DNA of 64,000 nucleotides from the NCBI GenBank assembly GCA_039545355.1, contig BCJJ01000028.1, forward strand, positions 62,001 through 126,000, written 5' to 3'. The stretch's first letter is position 1, and every line of letters starts with the position of its first letter. Made by a program: the position numbers and the translations under genes. The notes below the pieces were generated by a model that searched no databases, had not been told where the DNA came from, and worked only from the letters and a program-made list of their open reading frames with translations. Source of the stretch: Trichosporon coremiiforme. Taxonomy: Eukaryota > Basidiomycota > Tremellomycetes > Trichosporonales > Trichosporonaceae. Of this stretch, positions 31,352 to 43,125 are shown piece by piece.

Positions 31352-31789
31352 TTAGACTCTGTGCTGGACGGGGTACTGGTTGCAAACCCCAGTGTTGTGA
31401 TGGGGCTGGGAGTAGCCCCAGGCGGTGTGTTCAAGGATGCAGGCGAGGTACCACTCGATGTACTCGTGGGCGGTCACTGCCTCCTCGAGTGCAGCCTTGC
31501 GAGCTTCGAACTCAACCTCGTAGAAGAGGATACGATGGAAGGCAAGAGCCGAGTTGTCAAAGTCCCTAAGCCAGCGGATCTCACGCTGGATGATCAGGAC
31601 GCGCTTCTTGAGTAGGCGGACTTTCTTCTTGAGCTTCACGAGCTTGCGGTAGAGGGCATCGGGAGTCTCGCTGCCTTGGTCGTAGATGATGGGCGGGAAG
31701 GGGACACACTGTGTAGCTTGGGCGTTGCCACCCATGTAGCTCCATCTATGGGGAGAGGAGGCGGCAGCCTGGCGAGAGCTCTCGGCCAT
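31352..31789 (-). CDS. Intronless orphan coiled-coil protein, 145 aa
   Basis: Single exon from MAESSRQAAASSPHRWSYMG; a longer upstream in-frame extension (to 32002) looks like leader sequence. The centre is a strongly basic coiled coil (YRKLVKLKKKVRLLKKRVLI followed by IQREIRWLRD), then an acidic/aromatic helix (FEARKAALEEAVTAHEYIEW) and an aromatic tail (HTAWGYSQPHHNTGVCNQYP). Unrecognised. Same overall pattern as the plus-strand orphans at 26.4-29.7 kb (short, intronless, helical), but no clear sequence identity to them. Confidence 0.55.
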   Translation of the reverse strand: MAESSRQAAASSPHRWSYMGGNAQATQCVPFPPIIYDQGSETPDALYRKLVKLKKKVRLLKKRVLIIQREIRWLRDFDNSALAFHRILFYEVEFEARKAALEEAVTAHEYIEWYLACILEHTAWGYSQPHHNTGVCNQYPVQHRV

Positions 31790-32574
31790 TATCTGTAAAA
31801 ATTGTCGTCTGCGGTCGATGCCAACGGCGAGGGAGGAGCTGGGGCCGCGAAATGGTCTTGATGCACTTGCAGATGAGTGATGGAGAGTAAGAATTATCAT
31901 GTGAGTGCCAGTTAGGTGATGAGCGTGGGTGACTGGAGCGCGTGTGTCTTGGTGTGAGACCGGTGCGAGAGGGTTGCGTACACACACGGGGGTGAGAAGC
32001 ACATAGAGAAGAGGAACCTAGGAACCCGAGTGAAAGAACCTCCTGCACTGCACTCTGATGAGCGAGTCCAGTGTCCATCCGGGTAAGCTGTTCATCAAAC
32101 CCCTTCCCGTGCACTGGCTAGAGCAGCGAAGCATCAGTGAAGCATCACGGCCTGGCTTGTAGTGCTGCTGGTGCTGCCACATGAAGCCGATTCGTGGTGT
32201 GATAGTGAGTGAATGCGCCCATTCGGAATGAAACTGGGATATGAAGTGCTCGTCGTCATCAACCCATGCCAAGGACTACCTTGACGTAGGCAGCTTGAAA
32301 GAACGAGCACGTCCAGCGATGAAACGGCTGTAGAGTCAACCTGCCTGTGGCGCCGAGACAGAACGTAGACTGTGACCCCCCCAATCACCCACCAAGACCT
32401 CAAGCTCCCCAATCCAAACCAGCACTTAGCTTCCTTCCAATGTTTATCCGAGTTTGCCGCGATTCTTGGGGCCCTAAAGCAACAGACTGCAACGATAGAG
32501 AGCATCAATCGATCGAATTGGCGAGGATAGGTACATCACGTGACGCTCACCGATCCGTCAGAAGCGTCTCAGCG
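31790..32574. other. Gene-free stretch left of tRNA-Glu
   Basis: Upstream region of the 145-aa orphan (minus) and of the tRNA. Carries the TCACGTGA octamer at 32536. No supported ORF. Confidence 0.4.
32536..32543. promoter_or_regulatory. TCACGTGA octamer upstream of tRNA-Glu
   Basis: Perfect palindrome, 32 nt upstream of the tRNA start. Same octamer as at 13311 and 51726; may be chance near a Pol III gene. Confidence 0.3.
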
Positions 32575-32657
32575 TCTTCGCTAGTACATCGGTTAGTATT
32601 TCCGCTTTTCAAGTATCTTGGGCGCGGACGAGCGGGGTTCGATTCCCCGGCGGAGAA
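32575..32657 (+). tRNA. tRNA-Glu(UUC) with an 11-nt intron
   Basis: Acceptor TCTTCGC (32575-32581) pairs with GCGGAGA (32650-32656) with one G-U. D stem GTAC/GTAT. Anticodon stem TCCGC (32601-32605) pairs with GCGGA (32624-32628). T arm CGGGG-TTCGATT-CCCCG (32633-32649). Anticodon TTC at 32608-32610, A37 at 32611, then intron AGTATCTTGGG (32612-32622) and C38, giving the standard Glu loop TTTTCAC after splicing. A TTTT run lies 20 nt downstream. Confidence 0.88.
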
Positions 32658-32677
32658 AGAAGCGAGTTCAGCTTCCC

Positions 32678-32681
32678 TTTT
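32678..32681 (+). terminator. RNA polymerase III terminator of tRNA-Glu
   Basis: TTTT, the first T run of four or more after the tRNA. Confidence 0.45.
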
Positions 32682-33661
32682 GCATCTCTGCAGATCACCC
32701 TTCTGCAGGAACCGTTCAAGACCCCAGGCGGTCAGGCTCACAGCCACCCCGAACACGTGTCCGTAATTCGATTCCCGGTGCGGCAAGTGCCTTTGGCATC
32801 GCTCTGCGCCGAGGCAGTGGACACCGGGTGGCTGAACGCTGCCGAAAGAGCCAGGGGAAGATGTTGCACGCAGGCACGGAACTTGGAGCGCGCGATGAGT
32901 GGATCATCGCGAGCTCCTGGATATGATGCGTCGATCCCGCCGCACCTCAGGAGAACAGCTCCCCCCACCTATCAGGCTGCTAGGCTGCGATGTACGACTG
33001 GGTCTTCCCACCTTATCATATCCAGAGGCTGAAGTTAGATTGAAGTGCCCTTCCCCGCTCGCAGCTTGCTGCATGTAGCATGCCTCCTCTCGCTGCTCGC
33101 TTACGAGCAGTTGCGCGCTCTTGCGCAATGACACTCCCATCACCGTACCTTACGTCAGACATACCGCAAGGGAGCCGAGGGCGTTGAGCGGGGTAGCCGG
33201 GATAAGGTTCCCGGTCCGTGTTCGATCTGCGGGGAATAACCAGATTGGGAAGACTTCCGCAATTCATGGTGAGAACGCGTGTGCTTTACGGGCAGTGCGG
33301 GCGATGGGGGCCATGCAGATGTGCACATACGGCGGACCAAGTTCGCTCATGCGGCGGCTTCCCGGCAAGATGAAACATGACCAAATCAGGATATCTAGGA
33401 TACAACTTGCAAAAGATTGCTGGACAGAGTAATGTACAAGCACAAAAATGAGCAATAATGTGCGATACAGGCGGGAAAGCGAGCGCGCAGCCGCGGGTGA
33501 GCGGTGCGGTCGTCGCGTCGCTGCCTGTACGCTATGCGTGGCTGTGTGGGAGCATGCGGACGATGGTGTCGTGGATGGTGTGAAAGTCTGTCGCGCAGAA
33601 CAGTGAATGCTGAATCAAGGCGTGTGTCTATGTGAAGGTTGCTGTGAAGGCTGAGAAGCGC
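32682..33661. other. Gene-free stretch right of tRNA-Glu
   Basis: No supported gene. A T-loop-like GTGTTCGATC near 33220 has no matching acceptor stem. Confidence 0.4.
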
Positions 33662-34047
33662 TCAAGGAATGACGCCGTGCTCCTTCGCACTGGCGATGGT
33701 CTTCTCGCCGACGCCACCGAGGGCGTCAGCACCTTTGGCCATGCACGTCTGCCTTGCGAGCTCGTACGCAGCAGCGACGCGCGCAGGGTAGAGAGAGAGA
33801 ACGGTCTGGATATCGTCTCGAGACTTGGTCGGGTGCTTCTGCGCCATCACATCGAGGTACTGGGGGTGCAGAGTGAAATCAGGCGACGTCGGAGGTGACA
33901 CTCGGAGAACCCAGAGGGAGCTAACAAGTCAGCAATGTGCCGGTGGAATACGACTCACAGTCCAACAACATAGTAGTCGTAGTCGGACCAGGACTCGGGG
34001 GTCGTCGAGGGCGTCGGGACATCAAGAGGGCGAGTTAAGGATAACAT
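33662..34047 (-). CDS. Small two-exon protein of unknown function
   Basis: Exons 34047..33959 and 33920..33662, with a standard 38-nt intron (GTGAGT, CTGAC, TTAG), give 115 aa from MLSLTRPLDVPTPSTTPESW. The central part is aromatic (YDYYVVGLSLWVLRVSPP). The C-terminal half is a compact helical domain (SRDDIQTVLSLYPARVAAAY; CMAKGADALGGVGEKTIASA) ending KEHGVIP. The intron and the coherent fold suggest a real conserved gene within the otherwise orphan-rich island. No family recognised. Confidence 0.55.
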
Positions 34048-37000
34048 GGCGCGTGGTACTGGAGTATGAGAGATTCGTAGATGCAAAGTAGAGAGGTTCG
34101 ACAACGCAGAGACGCAGTTGACTAGACCAATATAACCCGAAGCCCGTTGACCCGAGTGTACGAGAGGCGGCCAAGAGGGTTGTTGGCCACTGGGGCACCA
34201 GATGGTAGGATGCGCGGGTTGACGCCCTGTTGAGGGTCCAATGCAAGGGTCTGTAGGGCCATCACGGCCGAGGCACGATTGATCCCCACAGAGGATGCAC
34301 GTACGGCAGAACGTTTTGATACCGTAAGCTCGTTTGATTGGGAGTACGGCGCAAGATAAGCACTCGGCCTCTCTGCAGTTCGTATGGTGCATGTCGTGCA
34401 TGCAAGGGCCTTGGTCTCAGTAGGCTGACGCAAGATACGTGACTGCAGAAGCAGGGCGGAAGGTCTGGGCGCGCGCACATGGAAGCGGGACGTCATCCAA
34501 ATTAGCCAGCTGATTTAGCGTGACTGAAGGGACTGTTGGGGACGCAGGAGATTAACGTGCAGCTGCGTTACGATTCGTAAGGAACTAAACGTTGACTCTG
34601 CGGTGGGATGCCTCTGCCGTGGCCTCTGATTGCGTGCGGAGCGTGACTCGTACCATGTCATCACTGCTCACTTTGCTGACAGTGCTCACCTCAGCCGGCT
34701 CGTAACTCTGTGCCATCGACCGACATCACACCGGGCACACCACCGCACTGCTCACGCCTAACTGGTCACGCAATCACGTCGTCACTACTCGGCCGCTCCA
34801 TAGCAGCCGCGCTGCCAGATGCATCGCCGGAGATGGTCCGCAAAGCTCTACGTAAGGTTGATTCCGATCGCAGTTGTCCGCAGACCCTCCGAGTTCCACA
34901 TGTTGTTCTTCCAGTCCCTTGCGCCCGAACGTGCACTAATGCGCATTCGAGGAATACGAGGGGCATCCCAACCAATTCATCTCTCGTCAGCTCGCTTCCT
35001 CTCGACTGCCTGTCAGGAAATTGTCAGGAGGCCGTCAGGGACTGAACTGAGGAACAACCCTGAGCTTAACGACGTGGGAACCCTTTCCGGCGCTCTGATA
35101 CGCTGACTGCCCGCACTGCGTATCGAGCGCATGGTGCGTATGAACCGTTGCATACCTCCTTGGCCGCTGTTCGGCATTGTATTAGATCATCTGAGGGTGT
35201 CTAGCCTCGTTCGATGCCATGATGTGACGAACGGAGAAGGGTATCGATCAGCAGGGTAGGAGATCTGGGGGATAGGGGGCGATGGAGCGGCTCTCGTGGG
35301 GAGCTTAATGTTAACGTACGAGGGAGAGTAAGTCCGAAAGGCAGATAGGGCCTGGCCGGCTTGGGGTGCACCATGCATATATGCGTATGCGCTCCTGCTC
35401 CATTTCAGCAGACAACGTTGCAGGAGCCGACGTCCTCATATTGATGAAAGTCGAAAGGCATTCGCGGTGTTGCTATGACATAATGGGGCACGCCACGCTG
35501 AATCACCACCACGCTGGGGAACACTCGTAACATCGGTTGACGCTGGGAACCACGAGATCAGGTGACCACTGTCTATCATGATCCGGACTCGCACGTCGCT
35601 GTGCAGCGAACAGCATGATCCGAAGACGTCTGCCCCACGGCAATGTCTAGGATGGCGGTCTCTGCGAATAGTCTATTAGGCCGTCTTCTCCTTCGACAAG
35701 CGTAGCGGTTGACGTAGATTAACGAGAAAACGGACTGCTTGACATGTGGCACTTCAGAAAGCGCTAGGAAGAGCGGAGTAGGGTGCGCAAGTTTCTGGGT
35801 TGAGACCGCAGAGCAAAAGTTGTAGGCAGGGGCAGTCTGAAAGAAAGAATGTCAAGTGGTGGTCGTGCCTCGACCGGCCCTCGGCCCCTCTGGTTCATCC
35901 CAGTTCCTCGTTCTTCCTCATTCGGAAGGTGGACGGGCGGCCGGTCCTGGGAGCGCCATGTACGGCGTACCCTGACATGACGCAGTGACTGCCTAATGCA
36001 GCGGTGTCAGTGACGAGCGTCTGCGGAAGTGCACTGCGGGCGTTTTGTTGTGCGGCGAGCAGAAAGCACCGCATCGCGAGTGCCAATCACACATTACCAC
36101 GAATGACAGCACCTTGCGCTCGCGCTCGCTGTTTGAAGGAAGCGAGTTCGCATCTGGCTTGCAACGCTTATCCGATTGCTCCACAAGGAGGTTAGTACGA
36201 ATCGAAACCAGACAGGACTTATTTAGATGGAAGCGTGCTTGTTTGGGTGGAAGCAGCGTGCCTGCAGACGAGAGCACGGGTTGGCTCGTGACTGTCTTCC
36301 GTTCTTCGGACTGCGGCAATGTAAATTGGCTGCATATCACTACCAACGCGCGCTACCTTGCACTCAGGCCGGCAGCAAGCGACCGACGTCCAATATCCAT
36401 ACTGCCCGAAACAGGCTCCGAGCAATCTGATCGGGAATAAGCAATCACGTCGAGCTGCTAGATGTCTCGGAGCCACAAGACCAGCGATCTCCAGAGCGCT
36501 CCGCTCAGAGCTCGTTTACTCCGTTGACGGATGGGCCGGCAGGTCAGCAAGACAGGAAGGCTACGCACCCGTGCGGACGTAGCGCGACAGGATCGCTCCG
36601 TCCAATCTTCGGATCCTTAGATTTCAGCTCCAACCGGCCGACAGGGCGTCGACGCGTTGAAAGAAGCTTAACATGATCTTCGAAGTCTGCACAAACAAGT
36701 CCCTTGGAGGAGCTCACAGGCGCAGAGGAGCTCCTGCCTCTGAAGCTTGTGCGAGCGTACGAGGAAAGGAAACCTGGAGCACATGGGGCGGGCGAGTGCA
36801 GCGAATTTTGACCTCCCGACGAGCCTTCCATACTCATTGAGGCAAAACTCTCTCGTAGATGGAAGCACATGCCTGCTGTGGTTTGGACAGCGCCTCTGAG
36901 CAATTAGCCCAGCTATGTCTGCCATGACTACTGGTCGAGATAACAGCCGCGATTTCGACCAAGCTATAACTAACTGGTCAACTCGAATGTTAGCAAGGAT

Positions 37001-37380
37001 TCAGTTGCAGAGTGAGTCAGTCGTTCCCAGAAACAGATCCAGATGAGGTCTGTTGATTTGTGAGGCAGAGCATAGATGGCCAGTGAGCGTATCCAACGAC
37101 AACGGCGAGATCACATCGACGAGTTCGATCGCAACCCACAAGATCGGGGGGTGGCGAAAGTGCCACATCGGTCCGCGTGGTCTCGGGAATCAGCGGGGAT
37201 ATCGTCTGGCACTCGAAATTCTTTCCCTCCACCAAAATCGTTCCCTCACCCAGCCCTACAGTGCAGACGTAGATTTGCTCCCGTCGCACCCCGTTTGCAG
37301 CACCCAGTCAAGCCCCTACGAACGAGCCCGCCAGGCGTTTGCTTCTCTTTCAACCAGCAAGCACCAAAAAACGACCAAAA
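34048..37380. other. 3.3-kb gene-free stretch before RPL39
   Basis: Right end of the gene-poor island. Open frames are short and mutually overlapping. Nothing recognisable except the RPL39 promoter and leader in the last few hundred bases. Confidence 0.45.
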
Positions 37381-38106
37381 ATGCCTTCCCAGAAGTCTTT
37401 GTGAGTGGCCCGCCCGTTGTGCATGGTGGCATGCTGACCCCGACTAGCATCGTTAAGCAGAAGCTTGCCAAGAAGGCTCGCCAGAACCGCCCCATCCCCC
37501 AGTGGTTCCGTCTTAAGACCGACAGTGAGTCGTGACGAGGAGGATTTGGCTTGCAAAACGGATCGGACTGGAACACGACACGACATGGACATAGACTCGG
37601 ACTGCGATCGCAACAACAACGGGAATGACGACGAACGAGCGACAGTGGAGTGTGGAGAATGAAGGATCATCGGGCTGGCAGGACGAGAGTTTGAGCGCGC
37701 GGTTGGGTCGTCTGCGAGACGGATCTTTCGACACCCGGATGTGTGAAGATTTGTTTCTGCGCTCCCCGCCGCTGCTTTGTCCCCGAGCGTTCGCACGTTC
37801 TCTGCCGTCGATTCTCGGCCGCACGGCTGCCAGCACTCCAGTATCTGCAGATCGACATCTGTGTTTTCAGTGGATCTGCACACGACTGGTTCAACACCTC
37901 CCTGCTGCACGAAGGAACGCATCCTACGACGTCCCAACTGTTCAGCACAGCCCTGTTCGCCGCGTCTCTGTCCCAGTCATCCGCTCGCATCTAACCAAAC
38001 CCTCCTCAAGCTCCGCCGATGTCGAATCGAAGAGCTAACCTCTCCAGCCAAGATCCAGTACAACGCCAAGCGCCGCCACTGGCGCCGCACCAAGCTCAAC
38101 CTCTAA
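37381..38106 (+). CDS. RPL39: 60S ribosomal protein eL39 (RPL39)
   Basis: Smallest ribosomal protein, lining the 60S exit tunnel. Exons 37381..37400, 37448..37524, 38048..38106 give 51 aa, the normal family length: MPSQKSFIVKQKLAKKARQN, RPIPQWFRLKTD and IQYNAKRRHWRRTKLNL are eL39 hallmarks. Exon 1 codes only seven residues, a usual ribosomal-protein layout. Intron 1 is 47 nt; intron 2 is 523 nt, the longest confidently placed intron in the window. The long intron may host regulation or an ncRNA, but no clear C/D-box pair is visible in it. Confidence 0.97.
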
Positions 38107-38769
38107 GCGTCTCGACATGGACGCGTAGTGGACGTAGACCCGGGCTCGGCGTGTACAGTAGAGACATGGATTTGTCGCACATCACGGCGGAATCGCACTA
38201 TGGCCGCGCGCCGCATGCGCGCACGCAACTTGCGGGTCGGAACATACGGAGCATGGAGCAAGGACTGGAGGAGTCAGTGGAGTGTTCGAGTGTTAGAGAA
38301 GTCAGCGCGGGAGTGTCGGGCGGGTGTCAGAGGGCAGGGACAGGAGAGAGGGGGACAGCAGTGCAACAGGTTCCGAGAGAGAGAGAAGGGATTCCATCAT
38401 GGGATGTCCACCGGCCCAGGCCGCGTTCAGCGGCCATGAGAGCAGGTCCGACGGAGCAGAAAGAGGCCGGAGTTTGGCATGAGATCGACCACTCGCACGT
38501 GCAAGTCCACTAACGGTTCCTTGGATTATCGGTGTCAGTTTTTCATCTGAGTTGCCGCGTCGATAATCGTCGGGCGGCAAAGAATCTTGCCATGTGGCAT
38601 TGCTAAACGTCTGCACATCTTCTATCCGTCCAATCCAACCGTTCGTTGTCGTTGGGTAGCGAACGCAGCATATGGCAAGATAAAGGGCTTTAGGAATACA
38701 TCTATTTATCATTTACAAACAAGTACAAGTCCCTCAATCTAAATGAATCCTCGTACAAGACTGAACTGC
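38107..38769. other. Convergent 3' flanks of RPL39 and the zinc-cluster gene
   Basis: 663 nt between two convergent genes; no supported coding feature. Confidence 0.5.
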
Positions 38770-41700
38770 CTATTGCATCCCCATCTGCTGCATTTGCTGC
38801 GCGAGATTGAGCTGGCCCGGGTAGTTCGGGTGGCCGAACGGCTGCTGCTGGATCGGCTGCAGCTGGGGCGGCTGCTGCATGACCGGCTGCTCGGGAGGGA
38901 TGGGCTGCGTGGTGGCCTGCGGTGTGTCACCGGGCGGGCCCGAGGACTGTGACCGTTGGCTCTGCAGCTCGAGCGGAAGGCGCTTCGCGGCGTCAACGGC
39001 CGCCTTGACCTCGCGCGCCATCATGTCGATGCCGTCCCACATGACGCCATAGGCTTCGAGACCAGCCGCGAGGATCTGCACGTTTGTGAGGAGTGCCTCG
39101 ATCTCCTCCTCGCGGTTCTCCGTGTCGCCGAAAGCTGTCTCGGCCTGCACCGCCAGGACGAGGAGCAGGAACGCGTAGGCACCCGAGACGAGGCCACAGG
39201 AGCAGAACGGAAGCCAGCGGGGGACGCCGGCGTCCATCGCGAGGGCGGCGGAGCGGTGCAGCACCTGCAGTCGGACGATCGCGTGTGCGGCCATGGCGCA
39301 ACGGGCCAAACTGATGCCAGGCGGGAAGGCCGTGGCCATCTCGGCCCTCTTGACGTCCTCGTTGGCCACAACCTCGCCCTCCTCGTTGACACCCCAGGCT
39401 TTGTGCTTCTTGCCTGTGGCGACGGTCCCGTCTTGCCCGTTAGGTTGCGAGTCGGTCGGAGTGCCGGACTGATACGGCGTTGTATTATTAGAGATGTGCT
39501 GTGTGCTGTTTTGGGGCTGTTGCTGACCGAATTGCTGCTGAGGCATCGGCTGATAGTCCGGAATGGGAACAAAGGCTCCGCCTTCCCTCGCCTGGCTGAT
39601 CATGTTGGCGGCACCACCGTCCTCAGCGAACCAAGGCTTCGGCAGGGATGACGGGTAGGCGTCGGGAGCCCACATGTCGTCCGTCATGCCGTCCCAGCGC
39701 TGCAAGTCGTAATTCCACTGCTGCATCAGCTGTGAATCGAACGCTTCGGCGGCCGGGTACATGGCTGAGAAGTCCATGTTGCTGACGTCGAAGCCGGAAG
39801 CGCCCAGTTGAACCATGGGGTCGATAGGCTGCTGAGGCTGCTGGCGGAACTGGCTGGGATTCGACATGTTCAACATCGACGACCCTCGGGGCGGCAGTGG
39901 TTGCTGAGCTGTGGCCATCTGGCCGGGTAATGGAGGTAAAGGCTTGTGCAGATCGATCGGAGGACGGCCCATCATGCCGTTGGTCGCAAAGTTCTGCGGA
40001 GTCTGTTGAGGAGCCTGGAACAACTGCTGCTGCTGCTGCAGCATACCCTGAGGGGACTGGAACTGCTGCTGCTGTTGTTGCTGTTGTGGTGGGGACGTTT
40101 GGAACTGCTGATGCTGGGGAGTCGTCTGCTGCTGTCGAGGCTGAATGAATGGAGTCTGCTGAGCTTGTTGCGCCCACTGCGCTAAGTTTGTCGGCGGCTG
40201 GTTGAAGTTGGGGCAGCCTGCTTGCTGGGGCGCACCGTCCTGGGTGACCATCATCTGCTGCTGTTGCTGCATCAGAGACTGTTGCGTCAACGGCAGCGGT
40301 TGCGCCTGAGGGGATGCCGACTCAACCTTGGGCTCTGGCGAGTTGACCGCGCTGTTGGACGGCTGGCTGGCGCTCGACTGCATGCCGTAGGAGTCGTCCT
40401 CGTCGTCGGACTGCTCGGCGGGCTGCGGGAAACCGCAGATCTTCTTGCTGAACAACGAAACCTCGGGGAAGGCCTGGAGACGGTGGATCTGGATATGCGT
40501 AACGGCGAGAGCGAGACCGGTATTGATCTGCTGATTCTTCGCGACGTCTTCCTCTCCGCCCGGAACGTGCTGAATTTTACTCGCACGCTCCGCCTCCTTG
40601 ATCAGCTCGATGACATGCCGGTCGAGATTGATCATCTTCTGCCCGTCGCCCTGGTTCGGAGACATAGCCATCTGTTGGACCATCATGCAGATGTTGAGAC
40701 ACTGTCGGATGCAATTGACCCAGGTCGCCCATGTTCGATCTTTGTCCGAGCACACGGGGAAGTCGACGTGCACCTTCTCAGTACTCATGATTGGCGGCGC
40801 CTGTCCTGAGACCATGGCGTTCGAAATTTGGAACACATAGAGACACCACCAGGTCCGCCGCAGCATGTCTCGTCGCCAGTTAATACCCTCGAGGGAGCCG
40901 CGCTCGCCGTAAGGCTTGTCGATCTCGTTAAGACCCATCAGGTAGGCGACCTGAATGGCTCTCGTTATCCGCGCCATCGCGATGTCCGAGTTATTTGTTG
41001 AGCCCCACTCCCACACACTGAGCATGATCAGAGCTTGGACGTTCTCGATCGAGTGCTCTCCGCGCGACAGCTTGTAATCGAGGAGGTCCAAGACTTCCTT
41101 TCCAATTTGTGCTGAGGCCGCTGAGCGCAGACGCTTCGATAACGGGTCACGAGGGTCACGGTCGAGCGGGTGCGGGGCCAGCGTCAAGATCGTCTGCGTC
41201 GCCATAAGGAACGGCGACACCGGAAGGAGCTCGGGAAGGACATCGACGAGGTAGTGGCGGGGAGGAAGCATGGGCAGGTACGGATGAATTTCGCTGTAGT
41301 AGCATCGAAGGCTGAGGCTGTCAGTTTCAACTGTATCGGTTGAAACGGCAAACGGCGCATCGCGTCACTCACATCTCTTCTCTCGACTCGAACACTCGGA
41401 CGCGGTTGCTGGCATCCTCGCCGCTCTGCGGACCGGGATGGGGAAGGTTGAACTTGGGCGGTACGATCAGTTCATCGAGTTTCTTGAGGAATTCGACCAG
41501 TGGTGGGGGCTGACCGGCTGCCGACGTCAGCAATTTGCAGAGTAGGACATAGCCGAACGGCGATGGTACTCACGGACTTTCTTCTTGCGAGCACCACCAC
41601 GCTTGGACTTGATGTAGATGCATTCGAGGTTCTTGCGGATGCACTGTAGGCTCTGTCAGCTATCGATGCATGCGAATGACGGGGAAGGTCATGGTCACGA

Positions 41701-41953
41701 TGACCGAATCAAATATTAATTGATCCTGTGGTCGTAACAGCCGAGCCTGCCGCCGACGCCCAGCTTCGCTTCGATGACGAGGCGCGGGGCGAGTTGGCGA
41801 GTTACTCACCTGTCCACAGACAGGCCTGCCACCATCACACTTTGCCTTCTTGGTTCGGCAGCTGAGGCATGCCGACTTGACTGGGCCCTCCTTGTCCTTG
41901 TTGTGGGATTTTTCGACCCACTTGCCCGTATTACACGATACGGGTTGCTGCAT
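38770..41953 (-). CDS. Zn2Cys6 fungal transcription factor with glutamine-rich activation region
   Basis: Nuclear DNA-binding regulator. Exons 41953..41810, 41643..41574, 41517..41373, 41311..38770 give 966 aa. The binuclear cluster CLSCRTKKAKCDGGRPVCGQ + CIRKNLEC (residues about 29-57) is split by intron 1 and followed by a basic RGGARKKK patch. Residues about 140-370 form the fungal-specific middle homology region (EIHPYLPMLPPRHYLVDVLP, RRDMLRRTWWCLYVFQISNA). About 380-640 is acidic then Gln-rich with several polyGln runs. A second conserved-looking helical block occurs at about 745-880 (ARCAMAAHAIVRLQVLHRSA), and the end is again Q/P-rich. Target genes are not inferable. A 24-bp inverted repeat with CGG/CCG ends at 59910 is the kind of site such factors bind. 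Confidence 0.92.
40022..40275. repeat. CAG/CTG-rich trinucleotide tracts coding for polyglutamine
   Basis: Clustered CTG/TTG runs on plus, CAG/CAA on minus (e.g. 40022-40041, 40063-40086, 40258-40271) inside the zinc-cluster gene. Mixed CAG/CAA codons indicate an old tract; length polymorphism between strains is likely. Confidence 0.7.
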
Positions 41954-43125
41954 CGTGCCGAGGCAAGGGTGGCATCAAGCGCGGGCGGGTGGAGAGGTCG
42001 AAGCGAGCGGGCCGGTCGGAGTGTAGATACTGCGGATGTTCGGAGTGACTGTGGGTGCAGATGGAGCAACGAAGGAGTGGATCGAGTGGAGGAAGGCGAT
42101 TGAATGTCTCTGTGATCGGAGGGTCGTGAGGAAGACAGAAAAGTGGAGGTTCGAGTTCGGCGGGGGCGGGGAAGGCAGATTATCAGTCTGACTAAGCGAA
42201 GCACACAGGCTGGTGATTACGGTCGAGCTTGTGTGTATTCGGAGAGCGCGGACTGCTTGAAGTGGTGGAAGCGTCGAACGGCTGGTGGAGTATGCAGTGT
42301 GAAAGAGGTAAATGGTTGGAATGGAGCGAAGGACACGATGGTGAAGATGGCTGCATGGCTGGCGGCCGGGCTAGGGCGTTGGCAGGCAGAGTGGCCAGCA
42401 AGCAATAGCAGAGGGTATGGTAACCGGGTGGCCTGGTACGGTGAGTACTAATGGAGCGCTCCAGCCCAGGCCGTGCAGGCACGCAGGCCATGCGGGCGGC
42501 GAAAGTGTGAGGTGAGGGCGCGGGGGTGGCGAGCCTCGTAACCGTCATTCTTGGAGGTCAGCCCTTCACCGCGTTCCTTGACCTTTTCTGCCCTGCAGCC
42601 CTGCCTATCATGACTGTCATCTGTCTCCTTCCCTCCTCGCTCCCTACCTCCTGCGCAAGGAGGCGTCAGGCTGTCGACACGCGGCGCATTCAATGGCGCC
42701 AACTCAAAAACCTGCACAACCTACGGGTAATTGCATTCACCTCCTCTTCTCCGCCAGCGTACCTACGGGACGTACGGGGCAACGGGCTCCGCCGGCGCCG
42801 TCCTTACGTCCAGTGCACCATGCACTCATGCTCTGAGCCATGCACATGACTCATAAGCTTTGTGCTATTGTTGTCCCAAAGCCGGCCCAAGCAGAGATCA
42901 CAGACCTCGGAACGCACTGTGGATTCTTCTGCCTACCCTGCAGCCCGGTGTAGATCGTTGAAGAGTCTGAGGTTGTCCGTGAGCCGCATGGTCAATGGTC
43001 AAAGCCGGTCTAACTTGTCAGACCGTATTCATCTGCAATGAGATGCTGCAGTTGCTGGGTGTTCGCCTTTACCGCAAAGACCCCGCTACTTCTGTACACA
43101 TGCATGTCTATCTAATGCCCTAGAT
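41954..43125. other. Intergenic: promoter of zinc-cluster gene, 3' flank of TAP42
   Basis: 1172 nt, the long upstream region expected for a regulator. No further gene supported. Confidence 0.5.

Noticed and set aside
33195..33245. T-loop-like GTGTTCGATC with short flanking stem
   Set aside because: Stem needs two G-T pairs and no 5' acceptor partner for the bases that follow exists upstream.
21626..37380. Transposon or retroelement in the gene-poor island
   Set aside because: No reverse transcriptase, integrase or transposase motifs, no long terminal or inverted repeats were seen.
37525..38047. C/D-box snoRNA in the RPL39 intron
   Set aside because: Only a poor C-box-like word; no CTGA D box or terminal stem found by eye.
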